Part shown: positions 1-5,371 of the stretch, in pieces | Layout of the letters: each line of letters starts with the position of its first letter | Numbering within the stretch: the stretch's first letter is position 1 | NCBI GenBank assembly: GCA_017629455.1 | Contig: JAGBXE010000011.1 | Location: 1-5,423, forward strand | Origin: Kiritimatiellia bacterium | GTDB taxonomy: Bacteria > Verrucomicrobiota > Kiritimatiellia > RFP12 > UBA1067 | Direction of reading: 5' to 3' | Length of the DNA stretch: 5,423 nucleotides | The notes under the pieces: model-generated | Told to the model about the DNA's origin: nothing | What the model saw: the letters and a program-made list of their open reading frames with translations, nothing else | The model's database searches: none | Translations under genes and position numbers: made by a program

Positions 1-766
1 CCCATCGCGAGAAGCCTTCTGGCAGCATCGACTTTTTATCTACCCTTCTAAAGCTCTTGCCGTCAAATGAAAAGACTGAAACCGACGATTGAAGCTCATT
101 AAGAACGAAGAGGAAGCGCCCATCATTCGACCAGACTGCGTGGCGCGGCCCGTCGCCAGAGTCAAACTTGATTTCAAGCGATGGGTCAACTTCTAAAGTT
201 TCGGGGTCAAAGAAACGGATTCTATCGCACCCAAGATCAACAACGCCTAAACGCATGGGGTTTCTGCCTACAGGCGTACAAAAAACAAAATGCGCATGGG
301 CTTTAGTCTGGCGCTTTGCGTTATTGCCCATATCGTCATTAGGAAGTACACACGAACGAAGATTAGCCCCATCGGCCTTAAACGACATAACGCTTCCAGA
401 AACATAGGAAGCAGCAAATACCCGCGAGCAATCGGGCGAAAGCGCAATGTGGCACGGAGCTTCTGCAGGAAGTTCAGTAATCTCCTCCATTGAGCCTAGA
501 AGCCCCTCGGAAGTTACAGGAAAGCGCACAGCAGAAGACGAATCAGCTTTGCCTTCAGAAGAAGCGCGGCGAACCATAGAATAAAGATATTTATTCTCGC
601 CATCCAACTGGAAATATGTAGTACCTTCTACGCCTGTTACAGACTGCTCGATACGCACCTGGCCAGTTTCGGCGTTGCACGAAAGAACTTGCAGCGCCTG
701 AGGAACTGCCGCACCAGAATTACACCCGACATAACATTTTATTATAGATGCCATAATGACCGTCAT
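1..766 (-). CDS. 6-phosphogluconolactonase-like beta-propeller protein (lactonase family), C-terminus cut by window edge
   Basis: The reading frame stays open from the ATG at 766 to the left edge, giving 255 residues. The family is usually about 340 residues or a little longer, so roughly the last quarter is missing. Seven-bladed propellers of this lactonase family (Pgl/YbhE, 3-carboxymuconate cyclase-like) hydrolyse 6-phosphogluconolactone or related lactones in the cytosol. Family signatures visible are an N-terminal YVGCNSG (residues 12-18, usually YVGTYT), KYLYSM near 59-64, CHIALSPD near 105-112, the HAH-containing blade at 157-159 followed by VVDLGCDRI (175-183), and GPRHAVWSNDGRFLFVLNEL (206-225). 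There is no signal peptide or membrane segment. It is unusually rich in cysteine for the family. The start at 766 is chosen for its good Shine-Dalgarno; the in-frame ATG at 754 has none. It begins 18 bases after the tadB stop, so it is probably co-transcribed with the pilus genes, which is an unexpected place for it. The family is secure; the substrate is not. Confidence 0.88.
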   Translation of the reverse strand, partial: MTVIMASIIKCYVGCNSGAAVPQALQVLSCNAETGQVRIEQSVTGVEGTTYFQLDGENKYLYSMVRRASSEGKADSSSAVRFPVTSEGLLGSMEEITELPAEAPCHIALSPDCSRVFAASYVSGSVMSFKADGANLRSCVLPNDDMGNNAKRQTKAHAHFVFCTPVGRNPMRLGVVDLGCDRIRFFDPETLEVDPSLEIKFDSGDGPRHAVWSNDGRFLFVLNELQSSVSVFSFDGKSFRRVDKKSMLPEGFSRW

Positions 767-767
767 G

Positions 768-778
768 CCTCATCCTTT
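768..778 (-). promoter_or_regulatory. Ribosome binding site of the lactonase-family gene
   Basis: The minus strand reads AAAGGATGAGG just before the ATG at 766, with six bases between AAAGGA and the start. It decides the start in favour of 766 over the in-frame ATG at 754. It lies in the 18-base gap after tadB, which fits translation from within a longer operon transcript. Confidence 0.7.
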
Positions 779-784
779 ACAATG

Positions 785-1462
785 CTAAACATCAATTTTA
801 ATGATCTTTCTTATCATAAGCCAGCCAAAGACAACTAGGAATGTTGTCGCGGCAACCGACATAAGCCCTAAGGCGCTAGTCAAGAACGGTATCATTAAAT
901 TCGGCCTAATAAGCGTCATTACCAAGCCGAGAAAAACTGGCATCAATGAAACAACGATACCCTGCAACCTGCCTTGAGCCGTAAGCGATTTTACCTTTCG
1001 CTCAATGCGCATTCTGCCGCGAATCGTTTCGGATATCTTGTCAAAAATTTCTGTAACATTGCCGCCAGTTTTGCGCGAGATAAGAATTGCCGTTGTAACA
1101 AGCGTTAAATCATCGGAGCCTACACGCTGAGAAAGCGACTCCAAAGCATCTTCAAAAGACATGCCAATTCTAATCTGGCGCTGAAGAATGGCAAATTCCT
1201 CACTCATCGGAGCTTCGCCTTGGTCGACAATCGAATCAAAAGCCTGAGCGATTGACAAGCCAGCCCTTAAAGCGTTTGACATAGTCGATAACGCTTCTGG
1301 AAGCTGCGCGTTAAACGCCGCCCTTCTGCGTGCATCAAGATAACGCGCCAAAGGCGATTGACCGTTCTGCCAGCCTGGCTTTATCTTGACGTCGGAAACG
1401 AAATACCAAGCAATCCCGGCAAAGGACAGTGCAAAGAGTAACGCTATCAACCAGGCAAGCAC
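785..1462 (-). CDS. tadB: TadB-like Flp pilus platform protein (type II secretion system F domain)
   Basis: Inner-membrane platform protein of a Tad/Flp pilus machine; proteins of this family sit beneath the pilus and couple the CpaF/TadA ATPase to pilin assembly. The 225-residue product has an N-terminal hydrophobic helix (about 3-22) and a cytoplasmic T2SF helical domain (about 54-165). The typical pattern LPEALSTMSNALRAGLSIAQ starts at residue 54, and SRKTGGNVTEIFDKIS lies near 129-144. Two C-terminal hydrophobic helices follow (about 168-186 and 193-216). TadB proteins are usually near 300 residues with more N-terminal membrane sequence, so this is a short form. An in-frame stop two codons upstream of the GTG at 1462 rules out a longer start. 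GTG is used with GGAG eight bases ahead. It starts 14 bases after the cpaF stop. No TadC partner follows it in the window. Assignment to TadB rather than TadC rests mainly on its place directly after cpaF. Confidence 0.85.
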   Translation of the reverse strand: MLAWLIALLFALSFAGIAWYFVSDVKIKPGWQNGQSPLARYLDARRRAAFNAQLPEALSTMSNALRAGLSIAQAFDSIVDQGEAPMSEEFAILQRQIRIGMSFEDALESLSQRVGSDDLTLVTTAILISRKTGGNVTEIFDKISETIRGRMRIERKVKSLTAQGRLQGIVVSLMPVFLGLVMTLIRPNLMIPFLTSALGLMSVAATTFLVVFGWLMIRKIIKIDV

Positions 1463-1470
1463 TTCTTAAG

Positions 1471-1474
1471 CTCC
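1471..1474 (-). promoter_or_regulatory. Ribosome binding site of tadB, supporting a GTG start
   Basis: The minus strand carries GGAG eight bases before the GTG at 1462, in the short gap after the cpaF stop codon. An in-frame TAA just upstream of the GTG leaves no earlier start, so this site and the GTG together fix the N-terminus. Confidence 0.65.
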
Positions 1475-1476
1475 AA

Positions 1477-3138
1477 TTATTCTGCAAACATTCCCATGTC
1501 TACGTCTATGCCGCGACTGCGAACTTGATCAATCCAAGTTGGAACTGCCCCGGTAGCGCGCATCTCACCGATAATGCGCCCATTGGCATCAACTCCAGTT
1601 TGCGCAAAGGAGAAAATCTCCTGCATAACTATTTGAGTCCCCTCAAGCCCTGTCACTTCGGAAATAGCAGTAACGCGGCGCGAACCATCGGAAAGACGAG
1701 ACTCATGAATAATTATATCGACAGCACTTGCGATCTGCTCACGAATTGCACGCGAAGGCAAGTCCATGCCGCTCATAAGAACCATAGTCTCAAGACGAGA
1801 AATTACGTCGCGCGGAGAGTTGGCGTGAACGGTAGTAAGCGAACCGTCGTGACCAGTGTTCATGGCTTGAAGCATATCTAATGCTTCGCCGCCGCGACAT
1901 TCACCGACGATGATTCTATCGGGGCGCATACGCAAGCAGTTCTTAACGAGATCGCGTATAGGTACAGCGCCCTTTCCTTCGATATTTGCAGGTCTTGCTT
2001 CAAGGCGCACGACATGGGGCTGCTGAAGACGAAGTTCGGCAGCATCTTCGACCGTAACAATGCGTTCAGTCGATGGAATATACCCAGAAAGAAGATTTAA
2101 AAGAGTTGTCTTACCTGAGCCAGTACCACCTGCAACGATGATGTTCTTGCGAAGGATCACACAAAGGCGCATAAAATCGGCGGCGGCTTTAGTCCACGTA
2201 CCAAAGCGAATAAAGTCGTCGGGGGTAAGAGCCTTTTTAGAAAACTTACGAATAGTTATTGTAGGCCCAGAAAGCGAAAGCGGCGAAATGATAGCATTAA
2301 CACGAGAGCCGTCTTGAAGACGCGCATCGACATACGGCTGCGATTCATCGCACCTGCGCCCTAACGGCGCGATAATGCGCTCGATAACGGCCATAACGCT
2401 AGCATCATCGGCAAACTGGCAATCTGAAAGCTGAAGGCGGCCTCCACGCTCAACATAGACATTGTTTGGGCCGTTGACCATTATTTCTGAAACGGAATCG
2501 TCGGCCAAAAGCTCTTCAAGAGGGCCTAAACGCATCGCCTCATTAAAAACATCTTCTTCAAGGCGTGCAGGATCTAGACCTTCTGGCAAGCGGCCATTTG
2601 AGACGACCTCTGAGACAATTGCCGAAATCTTCTCGCGTGCATTTTTCTCTAGCCCAAGCCTATCTACGCCTTGCAATGTAAGGCGTTTCATGTCCATGCG
2701 CTTAAGAAGCTCGTGCTGAATTTGCGTTTGGACACTACGGCGAATATCGCGAAGCGGATCAGTGGGTTGCTCTTGAATTTCAGCCTCTTGAGATTGAGAC
2801 ACCTCTTCATTAGGCTGATTGTTAAACTCCTGTTCCTTAGGCTCTTCTATCTCAGCAGCTTGCGAAACCCTTAAAAGGCAGGAACCAATCTGGACGACAA
2901 TATTCGAATCGAGAAGCGCAGGCATTTCAACACGCTCGCCATTTACAAACGTGCCGTTTGCGCTATGAAGATCTTCTAGTATGGCACGGCCATCTCGAAC
3001 GGTAAGTATCGCATGACGCTCGCTAACGTCGGGCGCATCAAACCGAATCCGGCACGAAGCGCCGCGACCGATAACGTACGAGCCCTCCTCAAGTTCGCGC
3101 GTTTCGCGCAAGCCGTCTACGAGCGTTGTCAGGACCAT
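1477..3138 (-). CDS. cpaF: Flp pilus secretion ATPase CpaF/TadA with an N-terminal FHA domain
   Basis: Cytoplasmic hexameric ATPase of the type II/IV secretion superfamily that powers Flp pilin export and assembly. The 553-residue protein has three parts. Residues 1-92 are a forkhead-associated (FHA) domain with GR at 24-25, SERH at 39-42 and SANGTFVNG at 59-67, the residues normally used to bind phosphothreonine. Residues 93-128 are a Glu/Gln-rich, probably disordered linker. From about 130 onward is a complete CpaF ATPase: N-terminal domain with EIMVNGP at 218-224, Walker A GGTGSGKT at 337-344, acidic Asp box VTVEDAAELRL at 361-371, Walker B IIVGE at 409-413, and His box TGHDGSLTTVHAN at 428-440. 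All catalytic motifs look intact. Standard CpaF proteins of roughly 450 residues lack the FHA domain. The gene starts six bases after the cpaB stop, with only a weak AGG at 3148-3150, so translational coupling to cpaB is likely. The FHA domain suggests control by a Ser/Thr kinase; that is inference. Confidence 0.95.
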   Translation of the reverse strand: MVLTTLVDGLRETRELEEGSYVIGRGASCRIRFDAPDVSERHAILTVRDGRAILEDLHSANGTFVNGERVEMPALLDSNIVVQIGSCLLRVSQAAEIEEPKEQEFNNQPNEEVSQSQEAEIQEQPTDPLRDIRRSVQTQIQHELLKRMDMKRLTLQGVDRLGLEKNAREKISAIVSEVVSNGRLPEGLDPARLEEDVFNEAMRLGPLEELLADDSVSEIMVNGPNNVYVERGGRLQLSDCQFADDASVMAVIERIIAPLGRRCDESQPYVDARLQDGSRVNAIISPLSLSGPTITIRKFSKKALTPDDFIRFGTWTKAAADFMRLCVILRKNIIVAGGTGSGKTTLLNLLSGYIPSTERIVTVEDAAELRLQQPHVVRLEARPANIEGKGAVPIRDLVKNCLRMRPDRIIVGECRGGEALDMLQAMNTGHDGSLTTVHANSPRDVISRLETMVLMSGMDLPSRAIREQIASAVDIIIHESRLSDGSRRVTAISEVTGLEGTQIVMQEIFSFAQTGVDANGRIIGEMRATGAVPTWIDQVRSRGIDVDMGMFAE

Positions 3139-3144
3139 ATCGCG

Positions 3145-3957
3145 TTACCTGTTAATGAGTTTCAACTGCTGACGCCTGGCGTTGAGTTCTTCGATCTCAC
3201 TATGAATCTTCTCAAAATCAACTTTCGGCAGTTCCTTCTCGTAGGAGACGTCATTACGGTTACGCAATGTAAGAACTAGCCTACCCTTAATCTGCTCGGC
3301 AAAAGCAAGCATCTCGGCTTCGCGGGGAGTAACTTCCAATGTTACTGTAGCGTAGCCTGATAAATTGGCAAAATCTTTTGAACGCGATTTCGCCGTGCGC
3401 TGACCAGTAGCAAGTACGAGCACATTCTGAAGGATCGTGCAAGTTACGAGATTGCGATCTTTAGATGATGTACCTTTGGAACCGAGATCAAATGTGGCTA
3501 TTACATCGACGTGATCATTTGGCTTAACCATTGAAGAAACGGCAGAAGCGCCAGAACAATTTATCGAAATAGCGCGCATCGTTTTTTTGATGTCGCTCGA
3601 AAGCCCCGTTAGCTGTGGGTCGCCGCCTTCAATATCAGCCCAAAAAAGAACGTCGCGCTTCTTGTGCCCAAGGAGTATCTTGCGGCCGATAACAGAGCGC
3701 CATTCTTCCTCTGGAACAGCCTGCCCCCTAAGACCTAACGCAGGAACAGCTAGCGAGCCGAGATCGCCCTGCTGGAGCACTGTGCCAGCCGGCAAATCGC
3801 GATTAAACACCACTACTCGTATCTCACCATAACGGCTGGCGATAGAGTCTTTTAATGCCTTTACTTCTGCATCCTTAGCAGCAATGTAAAACCGCGCCAT
3901 TAAAGCCGCGATAATTCCAGCAAGCAAGGACACTGCCAAAACGATTTTCCGCTTCAT
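3145..3957 (-). CDS. cpaB: Flp pilus assembly protein CpaB/RcpC (SAF domain)
   Basis: Membrane-anchored accessory protein of Tad/Flp pilus assembly. The 270-residue product begins MKRK, then a hydrophobic helix at about 5-24 (uncleaved anchor or signal), then a probable SAF domain at about 45-110 with the typical NRDLPAGTVLQQGDL at 52-66 and VIGRKILLGHKKRDVLFWAD at 89-108. An RcpC/CpaB domain follows at about 125-235, with RAISINCSGASAVSSMVKPN at 128-147, DHVDVIATFD at 148-157, and TVTLEVTPREAEMLAFAEQ at 204-222. The last 30 residues are strongly charged and could form a short coiled coil. Length and domain order match the family. In diderm bacteria CpaB often precedes the secretin CpaC; here cpaF follows directly, suggesting no outer-membrane pore is encoded at this point. 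It is the first gene of the minus-strand operon. Its ATG lies six bases after a perfect TATAAT and has no Shine-Dalgarno, so the transcript is probably leaderless. Confidence 0.92.
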   Translation of the reverse strand: MKRKIVLAVSLLAGIIAALMARFYIAAKDAEVKALKDSIASRYGEIRVVVFNRDLPAGTVLQQGDLGSLAVPALGLRGQAVPEEEWRSVIGRKILLGHKKRDVLFWADIEGGDPQLTGLSSDIKKTMRAISINCSGASAVSSMVKPNDHVDVIATFDLGSKGTSSKDRNLVTCTILQNVLVLATGQRTAKSRSKDFANLSGYATVTLEVTPREAEMLAFAEQIKGRLVLTLRNRNDVSYEKELPKVDFEKIHSEIEELNARRQQLKLINR

Positions 3958-3963
3958 GCCGAC

Positions 3964-3969
3964 ATTATA
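3964..3969 (-). promoter_or_regulatory. Promoter -10 box of the cpaB-cpaF-tadB operon, leaderless type
   Basis: The minus strand reads TATAAT followed by six bases (GTCGGC) and then the cpaB ATG. A start six to seven bases after the box falls on the start codon itself, so the mRNA would have essentially no 5' leader. I find no convincing -35 hexamer at 16-18 bases upstream. The box is one arm of the inverted repeat shared with the ribD promoter. Confidence 0.75.
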
Positions 3970-3980
3970 TCATTTTTTGA

Positions 3981-3986
3981 TATAAT
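3981..3986 (+). promoter_or_regulatory. Promoter -10 box of ribD, leaderless type
   Basis: TATAAT is followed by six bases (CAGTAC) and the ribD ATG at 3993, the same spacing as at cpaB. There is no Shine-Dalgarno and no room for a leader. The best -35 match is CCGACA at 3959-3964 with a 16-base spacer, four of six positions of TTGACA. That hexamer lies directly upstream of the cpaB start codon, which begins at 3957, so the two promoters overlap physically. Confidence 0.75.
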
Positions 3987-3992
3987 CAGTAC

Positions 3993-5009
3993 ATGGAATT
4001 GAAGGATACGAAAGACGCTTTTTTCATGAACCGCGCACTCCTGCTCGCTCGCCGCGCAGAGGGGCACACTAGGCCAAATCCGCCAGTAGGAGCGGTGATT
4101 GTCTGCAATGGCAAGATTATTGGCGAAGGTTGGCATCGCCGCGCAGGCTCCGACCATGCGGAAGTTGCCGCGATTAAAAATGCGCGCAAACGCTGTAAGA
4201 GCGCCTTTAATTCTCTAATGCCCAAATCAACGTTATACGTGACGCTAGAACCTTGCTCACGCCCAGGCAGAGTAGGCGCTTGTACCGATGCAATAGCCGA
4301 GTGTAAAATATCGCGCGTTGTGTATGCCTGCGCCGACCCGAACCCTAAAAATCGCGGCAGAGCCCAGCGGATATTGAAAGGCAAGCAAATAGCCTGCGAA
4401 AAAATAAACGCTCATTCAGATGTAGCCAAAGAATGTGCGCAATTAATACGCCCCTTCACCAAGCACGTTTTAACTGGCCTTCCTTATGTTACGGTAAAAA
4501 TGGCCATCTCTCTTGACGGTAGAATCTGCGACGATAAGGGGCAAGCCCGCTGGATAAGCGCTGATAAATCTAGGAAATTAACTGGCAAATTAAGGGAACG
4601 CGTCGATGCTATTATGGTCGGCGCAGAAACTGTTAGGCGTGACAACCCTTCTCTCTTAAGCCACGCGCGGCAAAACGACGATCTATTGCGCGTTGTAATT
4701 TCGCGAAGCGGCAAATTGCCGCGTTCAGCTCAAATCTTCTGCGATGGGAAAAACGAAACTGTAGTTTTCTCAAACGCCAAAGATGCGCTTAAAGAACTTG
4801 GCAAACGCGGAATAATGCATGTTCTTTGCGAAGGCGGCATGAAACTTGCTACATCGCTCGTAGAAGATAATCTGGTAGACGAGTGGCTCTGCGTCGTTTC
4901 TCCAGTCGTAATAGGCTCAAAGCCTATAACTAAGGCTGCACGCGGCAAAATAACAAACTCCTGCCTTGTAAAGCCAGATGCATTCTTAAATGCATCCTTT
5001 AAGCCTTAA
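3993..5009 (+). CDS. ribD: Bifunctional riboflavin biosynthesis protein RibD (pyrimidine deaminase / reductase)
   Basis: Cytosolic enzyme catalysing two successive steps of riboflavin synthesis: deamination of the diaminopyrimidine made from GTP, then NADPH-dependent reduction of its ribose to ribityl. The 338 residues are slightly short of the usual 360 or so but contain both domains. The deaminase (1 to about 145) has TRPNPPVGAVIV at 26-37 and the zinc site, with the HAE of SDHAEVAA at 55-57 and PCSRPGRVGAC at 87-97 giving C88 and C97. The reductase (about 150-338) has VKMAISLDGRI at 168-178, RWISADKSR at 186-194, AIMVGAETVRRDNPSLL at 206-222, and CEGGMKLATSLVEDNLVDEW at 279-298. The start is fixed by the TATAAT six bases upstream; the next in-frame Met is residue 12. 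No other rib gene lies in the window and there is no space for an FMN riboswitch. Its stop overlaps that of the convergent DUF486 gene by four bases. Confidence 0.95.
   Translation: MELKDTKDAFFMNRALLLARRAEGHTRPNPPVGAVIVCNGKIIGEGWHRRAGSDHAEVAAIKNARKRCKSAFNSLMPKSTLYVTLEPCSRPGRVGACTDAIAECKISRVVYACADPNPKNRGRAQRILKGKQIACEKINAHSDVAKECAQLIRPFTKHVLTGLPYVTVKMAISLDGRICDDKGQARWISADKSRKLTGKLRERVDAIMVGAETVRRDNPSLLSHARQNDDLLRVVISRSGKLPRSAQIFCDGKNETVVFSNAKDALKELGKRGIMHVLCEGGMKLATSLVEDNLVDEWLCVVSPVVIGSKPITKAARGKITNSCLVKPDAFLNASFKP
4977..4996. repeat. Perfect 8-bp hairpin at the end of ribD
   Basis: GATGCATT and AATGCATC are exact reverse complements around the tetraloop CTTA, inside the last codons of ribD. 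The stem is AT-rich and not followed by a clear T-run on either strand. It may contribute to transcript ends at this convergent junction, or be chance within coding sequence. Confidence 0.5.
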
Positions 5010-5016
5010 TTAAAGG
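4996..5016. terminator. Possible bidirectional terminator hairpin between ribD and the DUF486 gene
   Basis: CCTTTAA (4996-5002) and TTAAAGG (5010-5016) form a perfect 7-bp stem with a seven-base loop covering both stop codons. A further CCTTTAA at 5019-5025 could pair with the same central arm instead. Transcription from both sides must end near here or produce antisense RNA. No canonical U-tract follows on either strand and the stem has little GC, so this is a weak candidate. Confidence 0.3.
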
Positions 5017-5359
5017 GGCCTTTAAAGATGAAGTAGACGGCCGCAAAAATGCAGCCTGCAGCGGCCACATAGTTCCATGAAACAGATTCTTTCATAACGA
5101 CGATTGAAAACGGAACGAACGTTAAAAGCGCAACAGCTTCTTGAATAATCTTCAGTTGCTCAAGCGACATCGTCTTTGAACCGATTCTGTTAGCTGGTAC
5201 CATTAAACAATATTCCCCTAGGGCTATCAGCCACGAAACGAGAATAACAAGCCACACTGGAGCCTTTGAAAGACTGCGTAAATGCCCATACCAAGCGTAA
5301 AGCATAACGAGATTTGAAAGCACCAAAAGCCCGACTGTTGTCCAATTAATATTCATCAT
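5006..5359 (-). CDS. DMT-family (DUF486) small inner-membrane protein
   Basis: A 117-residue protein with four predicted membrane helices (about 7-24, 33-52, 69-89 and 93-113). It closely resembles the DUF486/DMT family: YAWYGHL at 21-27, VSWLIALGEYCLMVPANRIG at 41-60, LEQLKIIQEAVALLTFVPFS at 66-85, and WNYVAAAGCIFAAVYFIFKG at 95-114. Length and the pairing of helices fit half of a small-multidrug-resistance-like transporter, but no substrate is established for this family and I assign none. The frame stays open upstream through a GTG at 5374 to the window edge. I chose the ATG at 5359 because a TATAAT ends six bases before it and because family members begin at about this point; the adjacent ATG at 5356 is an alternative. 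There is no Shine-Dalgarno, so it is probably leaderless. It converges on ribD, with the stop codons overlapping. Confidence 0.88.
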   Translation of the reverse strand: MMNINWTTVGLLVLSNLVMLYAWYGHLRSLSKAPVWLVILVSWLIALGEYCLMVPANRIGSKTMSLEQLKIIQEAVALLTFVPFSIVVMKESVSWNYVAAAGCIFAAVYFIFKGPFN

Positions 5360-5365
5360 GCGCGA

Positions 5366-5371
5366 ATTATA
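5366..5371 (-). promoter_or_regulatory. Promoter -10 box of the DUF486 gene, leaderless type
   Basis: The minus strand reads TATAAT, six bases (TTCGCG), then ATG at 5359, the same geometry as at cpaB and ribD. Upstream lies TATCAAAAA (5383-5375), also present upstream of the cpaB box. I see no good -35 hexamer. The box argues against the in-frame GTG at 5374, which lies upstream of the predicted transcript start. Confidence 0.7.

Larger units (their letters stand above)
3964..3986. repeat. Perfect inverted repeat spanning two divergent -10 boxes
   Basis: The arms ATTATATCA (3964-3972) and TGATATAAT (3978-3986) are exact reverse complements around a spacer of five T. Each outer end is a complete TATAAT reading outward, one for cpaB and one for ribD. 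The repeat fills most of the 35 bases between the two start codons. It may be only two back-to-back promoters, or may also be an operator for a dimeric regulator that would cover both. A smaller palindrome, TGATATAATCA, is nested at 3978-3988. Confidence 0.85.

Noticed and set aside
168..493. Two small plus-strand open frames of 79 and 67 residues
   Set aside because: Both lie opposite the clearly conserved lactonase propeller and their peptides show no domain features.
741..746. TATAAT on the minus strand inside the lactonase coding region
   Set aside because: It lies within codons 8-10 and the nearest ATG downstream is out of frame, so it does not mark an alternative start.
1429..1881. Plus-strand 150-residue open frame opposite tadB and cpaF
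   Set aside because: It lies antisense to the conserved C-terminal half of the ATPase, shows no recognisable family pattern, and has no promoter or ribosome binding site that I can see.
3595..4157. Short open frames opposite cpaB and across the cpaB-ribD gap
   Set aside because: They overlap well-supported genes on the opposite strand and carry no family motifs; the gap itself is fully explained by the two promoters.
3986..4384. Minus-strand 132-residue open frame opposite ribD
   Set aside because: It is the antisense shadow of the RibD deaminase domain, which has intact zinc-site motifs on the plus strand; the predicted peptide looks like low-complexity read-through.
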